A stretch of 37,470 nucleotides of DNA, taken from positions 1 to 37,470 of IMG/VR virus record IMGVR_UViG_3300047551_001631. One strand, written 5' to 3'. The translations under genes and the position numbers were made by a program. Below the pieces are notes generated by a model. It was not told where the DNA came from. It saw only the letters and a list, made by a program, of their open reading frames with translations, and made no database searches. This DNA is from a virus. Below are positions 5,581-11,293 of this stretch, piece by piece; the stretch's first letter is position 1, and the number at the start of each line of letters is the position of its first letter.

Positions 5581-6250
5581 TGCGGTAGGTGTGCGCACCG
5601 TCTGATTTGCAATCTGATTTTCGGTGTGCCATAGACTGTTCGGCATCCTCAACGGTCACGGCTCACGGCTTTGACTGTCAGGTGAATCGCCCAAATAGTG
5701 GCGGTGGCAAGTCAGCGGTAGCGATTACGCTCCGACCGACTGTCGGCGTGAAGCAATCAGGCGATGATTCGCCGTGAAGCGCTAGGCATCCCGAGTGGCT
5801 CAGGTCACGGTACGGTCAATCCGTGGGATGCAATACGAGGTAGGGCGAGTACTCTGAACCGAGCGCCTCTCGGATAATGTGCCGATGTGGCACACACGGT
5901 CACAATTCTTGGGAGAATTGTGTCTAGTGGGGAGTATGGTCTGGCTTGCCCTTCGGGGTGGACTGAGCGGTGACACTCACTGGGCACAACCTTTGGTTGT
6001 GGTCGTAGGGTACAGTGGTGACAAGTGGTCACCTCTATGTGCCCCAAGCGTAATTGCGAGAACCCGCGTGGAGGCGATTACGCAAGGTTAGTATGCGTCC
6101 GTAATCGTTTACGATTACGGTAGTGCGTGAACCTAGTGTTAGGTTCGGCGGTGCGATTCCGTCACTATCCGCTATGACAACATACTGTTGTCAGAACTTC
6201 GCCGATTGGCAATCAGCGGAGACAACACACCAGAACTGGAGGTTCTGAAT
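5581..6250 (+). ncRNA. Large structured RNA or leader of unknown class
   Basis: About 670 bases without a credible gene but dense in stable stem-loops. These include 5786-5831 (GCATCCC/GGGATGC enclosing CACGG/CCGTG), 5859-5873, 5878-5894 (TGTGCC/GGCACA), 5901-5922 (9 bp, loop TGGG), 5949-5958 (UUCG tetraloop), 5985-6001 (7 bp), 6017-6033, 6048-6083 (GCGTAAT/ATTACGC), 6099-6120 (9 bp, loop TTTA), 6129-6146 (7 bp, loop GTGT) and 6175-6193 (8 bp, loop TAC). Most stems are perfect, which is unlikely by chance. It lies directly before the ATPase gene, so it may be a free RNA or a long regulatory leader. Size and phage context recall giant structured phage RNAs such as GOLLD, but I cannot show membership. 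Confidence 0.55.
6231..6247 (+). promoter_or_regulatory. SD-in-loop hairpin before ATPase gene
   Basis: CAGAAC (6231-6236) pairs with GTTCTG (6242-6247) and the loop is TGGAG, so the GGAGG SD (6238-6242) lies mostly in the loop. The ATG follows at 6252. A second CAGAAC at 6192-6197 can compete for the same 3' arm. Confidence 0.7.
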
Positions 6251-6251
6251 T

Positions 6252-7550
6252 ATGCCAGCAACACCAGCCCGTCAAATCCTCGGATTTGACCACGGTACAC
6301 AGATGGTGACCCTCAAGGGTCACCACGGTGGCACCGTCCAATCACCACTGTCGGCTTTGCCGAAAGTGGAAGTCATAGCCGTTGCCAAGTATCTTGGCAT
6401 CAAGTTCGTCGGCAAGAATCCTCTTGCGATGGATTTGGGCAGGATTCACGATGCGATTGTGAATCGGAAGTCCGTCGTCGTTTACGACGGTAAGCCGTCG
6501 CCGACTCCGTCGCCGATTCCGTCACCGACTCCGAAGGAGGAGCCAATGCCACAACCGAAGCCCGAGGCGAAGCCTCAGCCGAACACCAAGCCTTTGGGCT
6601 TGGAGGAGATGGTTCGTCAGATTGCCACTGAGGTGACTGACACGGCGCTCGCAGAATACGAGGGCGGTGTCAATGCCGACGATGTTAAGAACATCGTTGA
6701 CCCGATTATGTCGGGGTTCCGTCACGAAGTGACCGAGTTGGTCAAGTCCGTCAAGCCAATCGTGAATACGATTGTCATCAAGGACAAGCCGACCAAGACA
6801 CTGAACGGTGTGCAACACTTCGTGTTCCCCAAGGTTCTCGGAGCGGTTTCGCAGGGCGTGAACTTGTGGCTGGTCGGACCTGCAGGCACAGGTAAGTCCA
6901 CCATCGGTGAGCAAGTCGCCGAGGCTTTGTCGTTGCCGTTCTCAGCGGTCAACTGCACATCTACGATGACGGAAACTGCCCTGAAGGGTTACAACGATGC
7001 GAATGGCAACTATGTTGCCACCGAATTCCGTCGCATCTTTGAGGGTGGCGGTGTGTTCGTCTTTGACGAAGTGGACAACGCCAATCCGAATGTCCTCGGT
7101 GCCCTGAACTCGGCGCTGGCGAACGGGTTTATGGCGTTCGCAGACCGCAGGGTTCAGAAGCATCCCGACTTCGTCGCCATCGCTACTGGCAATACCTTCG
7201 GTAGCGGTGCCACGATGGAATATGTCGGTCGTAATCCGATTGACGGTGCCACGATTGACCGATTCGCACAACTAGTTGTGCCGATTGACACCAAGGTGGA
7301 GGATGCGATGCTGGAGTCCGTAGGACTTGATGCGCCGACCGCCACGAAGTGGGTCACGGCGGTTCGTCAGGCTCGGCAGAATGCCGAGAAGTTCGGACTC
7401 AAGGTCATCGTGTCGCCCCGAGCGACGCTCAACGGTGCCCGACTCATCCGTAGCGGTGCATTCACGATGACCGAGGTGTTTGATGCCACGGTCATCAAGG
7501 GTGCCAAGCCTGACCAAGCCGACAAGATTCGGCAGGGCGTTACCCTTTAG
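6252..7550 (+). CDS. MoxR-type AAA+ ATPase
   Basis: A 432-residue protein. The N-terminal region (about 1-80) has a small predicted domain, followed by a proline-rich linker (81-115, PSPTPSPIPSPTP) and a helical segment. The AAA+ core has Walker A GPAGTGKST (209-217), Walker B VFVFDEVDN (D272, E273) and sensor 1 ATGNTFG (N314), the pattern of MoxR/CbbQ/CobS-like (AAA_5) ATPases. These usually work with a VWA-domain partner as chaperone-like remodelling machines; the next gene encodes a VWA-like protein. The SD lies in a hairpin loop. The substrate is unknown. The TAG stop (7548-7550) lies in the loop of an 8-bp hairpin. Confidence 0.85.
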   Translation: MPATPARQILGFDHGTQMVTLKGHHGGTVQSPLSALPKVEVIAVAKYLGIKFVGKNPLAMDLGRIHDAIVNRKSVVVYDGKPSPTPSPIPSPTPKEEPMPQPKPEAKPQPNTKPLGLEEMVRQIATEVTDTALAEYEGGVNADDVKNIVDPIMSGFRHEVTELVKSVKPIVNTIVIKDKPTKTLNGVQHFVFPKVLGAVSQGVNLWLVGPAGTGKSTIGEQVAEALSLPFSAVNCTSTMTETALKGYNDANGNYVATEFRRIFEGGGVFVFDEVDNANPNVLGALNSALANGFMAFADRRVQKHPDFVAIATGNTFGSGATMEYVGRNPIDGATIDRFAQLVVPIDTKVEDAMLESVGLDAPTATKWVTAVRQARQNAEKFGLKVIVSPRATLNGARLIRSGAFTMTEVFDATVIKGAKPDQADKIRQGVTL

Positions 7551-7599
7551 GGGTAACGGAAATACGGAATACACCGTGGGGCAATCCTGCCCCACGGTG
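7538..7599 (+). other. Tandem hairpins at ATPase gene end
   Basis: First hairpin: CGTTACCC (7538-7545) with GGGTAACG (7551-7558), loop TTTAG holding the stop codon. Second: a perfect 12-bp stem (7572-7583 with 7588-7599) with loop ATCC. No T run follows, so RNA processing or 3'-end protection seems more likely than intrinsic termination. Confidence 0.6.
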
Positions 7600-7606
7600 C
7601 CCTACG

Positions 7607-7627
7607 ATAAACACTGGAGGTGTTTAT
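7607..7627 (+). promoter_or_regulatory. SD-in-loop hairpin before VWA-like gene
   Basis: ATAAACAC (7607-7614) pairs with GTGTTTAT (7620-7627) around loop TGGAG. The SD GGAGG is 7616-7620, and the first two bases of the ATG at 7626 lie in the stem. Confidence 0.75.
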
Positions 7628-8489
7628 GCTAGTCACGAAAGATGCGAAGTCAGTCTACGGTGTGAACCTGTGGATTGAGGAATTCGGCAGCCTTGCCGAA
7701 ACGCTGGATTATGCTGGCGCCAATACGAATCCACGCTCATCTGACAAGGAGCGTGGCACTGATTGGGCTGGTGGCACCGAGAACCTGAAAGCCGCCGTCA
7801 AATTGGGGCACGAAGGGTACGAGGAAATTCGCCCCGAAGTGGAGCGGATGTTCTCCGAACTGGAATCGCAACTCGCCGAGCGTCTGGAAGTAGCCTTCCA
7901 GACTCGCTTTGATTACAGCGGTTCCGTCGTGGATGTGGGTCGCTACTTGGGTGGCGAGCCTGAGTGTATGATTGACTTCGTCCCCGAGCCTTCGGCTCGT
8001 ATGGGTCGGGTCGTCAAGGTCATAATCAACGGCTCCTGCTCAGCGTATGTTGATGCCAAGCGCATCATTCAGCGTGGCGTGGTTGTGTGTGCGCTGGTTG
8101 ACGCAATCCACAAACTCGGGATGGGTGTTGAGGTTTATGCCGAATTCCCCATCAACGACACGGGTATCAACAATCGGAACGGCAAGGTTCATACTTCACT
8201 TGTGAAGTTGCATTCGTCGGAACAGTTGCTGGACATCAATAACTTGATGTTCGCTCTGTGCCATCCGTCAATGTTGCGCCGAATCCAGTTCTCGTTGATG
8301 GAGCAATCCCAATGGGATTCTGCCAAGCGCATAATCAAATCGGGCTACGGTTATCCGTCGGCTCTTGAGTGCGCCGAGCGTGTCGGTGCTGATGTCAAGT
8401 GCGAGATGCTTCAGTCCGCTCGTGAGGATTATGAGTCCAAGCCTGTTGATTGGGTGATGTCCACTCTTAGTGGATTGGGGGTCATCTAA
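7626..8489 (+). CDS. VWA-like partner of MoxR ATPase
   Basis: A 287-residue protein. I start it at ATG 7626, five bases after GGAGG, rather than at the in-frame GTG at 7620. An N-terminal mixed region is followed by a VWA-like core at about 126-165: VVKVIINGSCSAYVDAKRII, then helix VVVCALVDAIHKLG and strand GVEVYAEF. This is the order of a VWA Rossmann fold, but the MIDAS DxSxS position reads NGSCS (135-139), so the first aspartate is replaced. MoxR-VWA pairs are known in bacteria and phages (CobS/CobT-like). The pairing is strong from context; exact family membership is not certain. The TAA stop lies just before a hammerhead ribozyme. Confidence 0.65.
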   Translation: MLVTKDAKSVYGVNLWIEEFGSLAETLDYAGANTNPRSSDKERGTDWAGGTENLKAAVKLGHEGYEEIRPEVERMFSELESQLAERLEVAFQTRFDYSGSVVDVGRYLGGEPECMIDFVPEPSARMGRVVKVIINGSCSAYVDAKRIIQRGVVVCALVDAIHKLGMGVEVYAEFPINDTGINNRNGKVHTSLVKLHSSEQLLDINNLMFALCHPSMLRRIQFSLMEQSQWDSAKRIIKSGYGYPSALECAERVGADVKCEMLQSAREDYESKPVDWVMSTLSGLGVI

Positions 8490-8494
8490 TCCTA

Positions 8495-8560
8495 GGACGA
8501 AACACGGAGCCTTGTGTGTTGGCTCCGTGTCCGCCAGTGTGTGCTGGCGCTGATGAGTCC
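8495..8560 (+). ncRNA. Type II hammerhead ribozyme 1
   Basis: All core elements are present in circularly permuted (type II) order. Helix II is GGAC (8495-8498) with GTCC (8557-8560). GAAA is 8499-8502. Helix III is 10 bp (8502-8511 with 8521-8530, loop of 9). The cleavage triplet GTC is 8529-8531, with the cut after 8531. Helix I is CGCCAG/CTGGCG (8532-8537 and 8544-8549, loop TGTGTG). The second core strand is CTGATGA (8550-8556). It lies between the VWA-like gene and the next small gene. Self-cleavage would separate the two messages. Confidence 0.9.
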
Positions 8561-8571
8561 AGTTTGATTCG

Positions 8572-8586
8572 CAACCTTGGAGGTTG
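8572..8586 (+). promoter_or_regulatory. SD-in-loop hairpin downstream of ribozyme 1
   Basis: CAACCT (8572-8577) pairs with AGGTTG (8581-8586), loop TGG. The SD GGAGG is 8579-8583 and the ATG is at 8590. Confidence 0.65.
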
Positions 8587-8589
8587 GGT

Positions 8590-8766
8590 ATGAAATGGTA
8601 CACTGTGAAGTGGGTGGGCAAGAATTTTATTCTGTCCACCGTAGTTGAGGCTGAATCGGAGGAGCGGGCTGGCGCTTATGCGTTCGCTGACCTGACCACT
8701 GGTTTTGTCCACACTGAGGAGGCGTTGCGTAATGCGACGATGCTGATTGAGGAGGTCACGCAATGA
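8590..8766 (+). CDS. Hypothetical early protein, 58 aa
   Basis: Starts MKWYTVKWVGKNFILSTVVE, then EAESEERAGAYAFADLTTG and a helical acidic end (LRNATMLIEEVTQ). The strand-strand-helix pattern suggests a small alpha/beta fold. The ATG at 8590 is six bases after GGAGG. Its stop overlaps the next ATG (ATGA). No function is recognised. Confidence 0.65.
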   Translation: MKWYTVKWVGKNFILSTVVEAESEERAGAYAFADLTTGFVHTEEALRNATMLIEEVTQ

Positions 8767-9023
8767 AGTATGTTTTTGCACGGTTGATTATTGCCTTGCT
8801 GGCTTTAGCCAGCGCCGTCGGCGCGTCATACTTGGTTGTGACCAATACGACCGATGAGGTGAATTATGCGGTGGCTATGTTGGCACTGGTTGTGATGGTG
8901 CTGGCGTGGATTCCCGTTGTAATAGCGTCAATGGGCGTAGGCGAGGAATGGGCTAGTTATTGCGAGACGGTTAGCCGTCGTCGCCGTATGGCGAAGCGTC
9001 GCCACCCAAGCCGAGTTCACTAA
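8763..9023 (+). CDS. Two-span membrane protein (hypothetical)
   Basis: An 86-residue protein with hydrophobic segments at about residues 5-26 (FARLIIALLALASAVGASYL) and 35-58 (YAVAMLALVVMVLAWIPVVI). A cytoplasmic-type basic tail follows (SRRRRMAKRRHPSRVH). It overlaps the preceding gene by four bases. The TAA stop sits in an inverted repeat just upstream of the second hammerhead. Function unknown. Confidence 0.7.
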   Translation: MKYVFARLIIALLALASAVGASYLVVTNTTDEVNYAVAMLALVVMVLAWIPVVIASMGVGEEWASYCETVSRRRRMAKRRHPSRVH

Positions 9024-9053
9024 TTGCGTCACACCCCCTGCTACAGTGAACTC
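9013..9053 (+). other. Inverted repeat over stop codon
   Basis: GAGTTCACT (9013-9021) is exactly complementary to AGTGAACTC (9045-9053), with a 23-base loop. It covers the end of the membrane protein gene and abuts ribozyme 2 at 9055. It may shield the 3' end of the upstream cleavage product or help the ribozyme fold. Confidence 0.5.
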
Positions 9054-9054
9054 A

Positions 9055-9120
9055 GGACGAAACGCTCAGGGTCTCCTTTCCCCTGAGCGTCCACCAGTAG
9101 ATGCTGGTGCTGACGAGTCC
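9055..9120 (+). ncRNA. Type II hammerhead ribozyme 2
   Basis: Same architecture and same length as ribozyme 1. Helix II is GGAC (9055-9058) with GTCC (9117-9120). GAAA is 9059-9062. Helix III is ACGCTCAGGG/CCCTGAGCGT (9062-9071 and 9081-9090, loop of 9). GTC is 9089-9091, with the cut after 9091. Helix I is CACCAG/CTGGTG (9092-9097 and 9104-9109). The core strand is CTGACGA (9110-9116). Helix III differs almost wholly from ribozyme 1 yet pairs over 10 bp, and helix I has one compensated pair change. Confidence 0.9.
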
Positions 9121-9131
9121 AGAAGCACTCA

Positions 9132-9150
9132 ATAACACTGGAGGTGTTAT
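9132..9150 (+). promoter_or_regulatory. SD-in-loop hairpin downstream of ribozyme 2
   Basis: ATAACAC (9132-9138) pairs with GTGTTAT (9144-9150) around loop TGGAG. The SD GGAGG is 9140-9144. The ATG at 9149 begins inside the 3' arm. Confidence 0.75.
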
Positions 9151-9769
9151 GTTTGGAATGACCACTGGCGTAGTTGTCTACGCCGACCCACACAAGGAAC
9201 CCGAGACGGTTCTACTCGGTGGCGGTGACGCTGACCGAGTGACAGAAATTCAGAGTCTCGTCGGAGGACACTTTGACGCTGTGCGTCTATCGTGCCACGA
9301 CGATTCTGGCAAATACAAAGACTTCGTGTTGCTGGGCTATGTCCACGACGAGGGTCTGCTACTGAATCTGCCACTGAATCCGATGGCGTCAATGCTGTTC
9401 AGCCGTCACATTGCAGGCGATGTGGTGCTGGTCAACGGCACCAATCCCGAGACACACCAATACGATGGGGAGACTTACAGTCTGCCGATGGACTTTGCCG
9501 AGTACCTGATTCGTGGCGTGTATCCGCAAGTTCAGGAATCGCTGGTATTCAGCCAGATGCTGGCAACTGCGGTTCAGTTTGCGGTTGTTCAGGGCGCTAT
9601 CACCAAGGAGGAATTTGACAAGGTTCAGTCGTTTATGACTGAGCGCAGTTCCGATACTGATGGTGCGCCTGCGGCTCACATCAGTGAGTTGCCCGAGGAA
9701 ATCAAGGAGATTCTCACGAAGTGCGTTGACAACGCCGTGAAATTTGCGGAAGAATTGGGTGACCAATGA
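9149..9769 (+). CDS. DUF3846 domain protein
   Basis: A 206-residue protein. I start it at ATG 9149 because of the SD at 9140-9144; an upstream in-frame start would lie inside the ribozyme. Residues about 20-115 follow the DUF3846 pattern: EIQSLVGGHFDAVRL, GYVHDEGLLLNLPLNPMASM and a GDVVLVNG strand. A helical C-terminal half (EYLIRGVYPQVQESL, ITKEEFDKVQSF) ends acidic. DUF3846 proteins are common in phages and plasmids of varied bacteria, with no settled function. It overlaps the next gene by four bases. Confidence 0.75.
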   Translation: MFGMTTGVVVYADPHKEPETVLLGGGDADRVTEIQSLVGGHFDAVRLSCHDDSGKYKDFVLLGYVHDEGLLLNLPLNPMASMLFSRHIAGDVVLVNGTNPETHQYDGETYSLPMDFAEYLIRGVYPQVQESLVFSQMLATAVQFAVVQGAITKEEFDKVQSFMTERSSDTDGAPAAHISELPEEIKEILTKCVDNAVKFAEELGDQ

Positions 9770-9939
9770 GTAAGCATTACATTCGGCTTACCGTCTCATT
9801 CTTTATGGATGAGATGGATGGCGAACCCGAGGAATCGGCTGAGATTGCTATGGGGATTATGGACAACCTGCTTCGTGAACACACGGCGTGGGAGGAATGC
9901 GATACGAGGACTCACGCCTGCTATGAAGTTATGTCCTGA
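9766..9939 (+). CDS. Small acidic protein (hypothetical)
   Basis: A 57-residue protein starting MSKHYIRLTVSFFMDEMDG; strongly acidic (GEPEESAEIAMGIMDNLL), with two cysteines near the end. Its start overlaps the DUF3846 stop (ATGA) and its end overlaps the next gene, so it belongs to a coupled run. No family recognised. Confidence 0.6.
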   Translation: MSKHYIRLTVSFFMDEMDGEPEESAEIAMGIMDNLLREHTAWEECDTRTHACYEVMS

Positions 9940-10126
9940 TGGTGCGGTCGGTGGCGGACGAAAGTCCGCCACCAAATCGCTCCCCAAGAATACGAAATAC
10001 ACCTGCCCCAAGTGTTCCACTTGGGTGCTGGTTCACATTGCATTAAGATTCCGACCAGTGTGTACAAGACACGCTGGCGGTACAACACAGATGCTGGAGG
10101 CATCCAATGACACCAATACACCCTGA
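9923..10126 (+). CDS. Zinc-ribbon-like protein (hypothetical)
   Basis: A 67-residue protein starting MKLCPDGAVGGGRKSATK. A CPKC knuckle (TKYTCPKCSTW) is followed by RFRPVCTRHAGG; that cysteine and histidine could complete a zinc site, although a second clear CxxC is missing. Similar short C-terminal zinc ribbons occur in phage SprT-like and hypothetical proteins. An exact 10-bp hairpin with a GAAA loop (9950-9973) lies in its coding sequence. Its last 20 bases overlap the next gene. Confidence 0.6.
   Translation: MKLCPDGAVGGGRKSATKSLPKNTKYTCPKCSTWVLVHIALRFRPVCTRHAGGTTQMLEASNDTNTP
10090..10104 (+). promoter_or_regulatory. SD-in-loop hairpin before 79-aa gene
   Basis: GATGC (10090-10094) pairs with GCATC (10100-10104) around loop TGGAG. 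The SD GGAGG is 10096-10100 and the ATG is at 10107. This copy lies inside the end of the zinc-ribbon gene, so the element is kept even where it overlaps coding sequence. Confidence 0.6.
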
Positions 10127-10346
10127 AATCAACATTCCGATGGTCGGTGAGGACGGTAATGCGTTCTCAATCCTTGGGCGAGTCAAACGCATTATGCGCC
10201 GAGCAGGCTTGGAGGACACCGAGTGGGAAGCATTCCACGAGGAAGCCACATCAGGCGATTACGACAACCTGCTCGTGACCGTCGTGCGCTGGTTCTCGGT
10301 TGATGCCGACTTGGACGACGACTACGAGGACAACGATTATGAATAA
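10107..10346 (+). CDS. Conserved phage hypothetical protein, 79 aa
   Basis: Starts MTPIHPEINIPMVGEDGNAF, then ILGRVKRIMRRAGLEDTEWE and EEATSGDYDNLLVTVVRWF, with an acidic tail (DADLDDDYEDNDYE). The 'VGEDGNAF-I-GRV--AMRRAG ... F--EATSGDYD-LL' pattern is common among phage and plasmid proteins; no function is known to me. It overlaps the next start by eight bases. Confidence 0.75.
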   Translation: MTPIHPEINIPMVGEDGNAFSILGRVKRIMRRAGLEDTEWEAFHEEATSGDYDNLLVTVVRWFSVDADLDDDYEDNDYE

Positions 10347-10503
10347 ACAACGCTGCCTAGTACCCAAATGTCGCTGCGAATACACGCACATTGTCGCAGA
10401 ATTCCCGTGGCTTGTGTGTCGCAAACACAAGAAAGGGATGACCGTAATGTGTCCACGCTACAAGACCGCTACCGAACGGAGGTTGGCTGATGTCTTCGGA
10501 TGA
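10339..10503 (+). CDS. Small Cys/His-rich protein
   Basis: A 54-residue protein starting MNKQRCLVPKCRCEYTHIVA. It contains C-x4-C-x-C, then a CRKHKK segment and a later single C (VMCPRYK), so it could form a zinc site with the histidines. Its end overlaps the next gene by 14 bases. No family recognised. Confidence 0.6.
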   Translation: MNKQRCLVPKCRCEYTHIVAEFPWLVCRKHKKGMTVMCPRYKTATERRLADVFG

Positions 10504-11233
10504 CCTGAGGGATGTAATCCCAATCGGTGTCACAATCGGTATTTCCGATGGTGTTCAGGAGATGAAGTTCGGTCGCCGTATCTGCGAGATTCGTGGGTAC
10601 GGCGAGAACGGCTGGACGCGTGACCAAATGCTGGATTACTTTGAGGACTTGTGCCGTGTTTATGATGCGTGGGCTGAATCCAAGCGTCCTTGGATTCTGC
10701 CCGACAACTTTGACGATTTAGTTCTGCCAGACGGAATCAAACACGACGGGTTTAACACGGGGCATCAACTCAAGAATTTCGTTGCGAAATGCTACGAGAA
10801 GTATGTGCCCCATTCCATTTGTGGCATACTGCTGAAACTGAAAGTTCCGATTATGGATTGGTATCAGTCTGTCCACCACGGGCGGATACCGCCCCGTGTG
10901 TTGACGCCCAATGCTTTATGTATGATTGAGCAGCATTACACGGCGGTGACCCCTGCGACCGAAATCAAAGAACTGATTGCGGAGACAGGACTGACCCGCA
11001 GGATGATTGAGACGCTGGGCGAAATGTTTAAGGGACGCAGAATCGCTTTGTATGGCGAAACTGCGCTTCTCGTTGACCGTGCGCCACAGATGCTGAAACA
11101 ACTGCTCCGTGAAGGCGAACTGAGGAATTATGAATGCATCAAAGAAATACAGGCAACCACGGGAGTTAAATACTCCAAGTCGTATGTGTCCAAGATGCGC
11201 AAACAAGTAAATGAGGAATACCATAACCGTTGA
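10490..11233 (+). CDS. Putative DNA-binding protein, HTH-type C-terminus
   Basis: A 247-residue protein starting MSSDDLRDVIPIGVTIGISD. The first 130 residues are not recognised (FGRRICEIRGYGENGWTRDQ, a helical middle). Two helix-turn-helix-like stretches follow: about 160-185 (EIKELIAETGLTRRMIETLG) and about 225-245 (TGVKYSKSYVSKMRKQ), the latter with a typical recognition-helix pattern. An SD (GGAGG, about 10480) lies within the upstream gene. It could be a regulator or origin-binding protein; it precedes a promoter-like sequence and the replication genes. Confidence 0.6.
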   Translation: MSSDDLRDVIPIGVTIGISDGVQEMKFGRRICEIRGYGENGWTRDQMLDYFEDLCRVYDAWAESKRPWILPDNFDDLVLPDGIKHDGFNTGHQLKNFVAKCYEKYVPHSICGILLKLKVPIMDWYQSVHHGRIPPRVLTPNALCMIEQHYTAVTPATEIKELIAETGLTRRMIETLGEMFKGRRIALYGETALLVDRAPQMLKQLLREGELRNYECIKEIQATTGVKYSKSYVSKMRKQVNEEYHNR

Positions 11234-11236
11234 CTC

Positions 11237-11268
11237 TTGTCTTCGCCAATGGTGTTAGAATGATTTAT
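11237..11268 (+). promoter_or_regulatory. Extended -10 type promoter
   Basis: TGTTAGAAT (TG-N-TAGAAT, -10 box ending near 11264) is a good extended -10. Upstream, TTGACT has a long spacer (about 20) and TTGTCT a short one (13), so the -35 is poor. It lies in the gap before the nuclease gene. A similar word, TTGTCTCCGCTATGATGTT, occurs at 12137-12155 before the next gap gene. Confidence 0.45.
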
Positions 11269-11275
11269 CAACAAT

Positions 11276-11289
11276 CACCGTAGGAGGTG
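11276..11289 (+). promoter_or_regulatory. Short SD-in-loop hairpin before nuclease gene
   Basis: CACC (11276-11279) pairs with GGTG (11286-11289), loop GTAGGA. The SD AGGAGG is 11282-11287 and the ATG is at 11294. This is the weakest of the seven (4 bp). Confidence 0.45.
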
Positions 11290-11293
11290 CGTA

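Noticed and set aside
5589-5777. 62-codon plus-strand frame in the gene-free region
   Set aside because: No SD, no domain, and it overlaps the structured RNA region; composition is unlike neighbouring genes.
5879-6091. 70-codon plus-strand frame and an 80-codon frame opposite
   Set aside because: Both lie on stem-loop-rich sequence, lack SDs and show no recognisable protein pattern.
6086-6171. tRNA-like element with paired acceptor ends (GGTTAGT/ACTATCC) and T-arm-like TGCGATT loop
   Set aside because: The middle forms 9-bp and 7-bp hairpins with 4-base loops, and there is no 7-base anticodon loop or D arm. One acceptor pair is mismatched. Better explained as part of the structured RNA.
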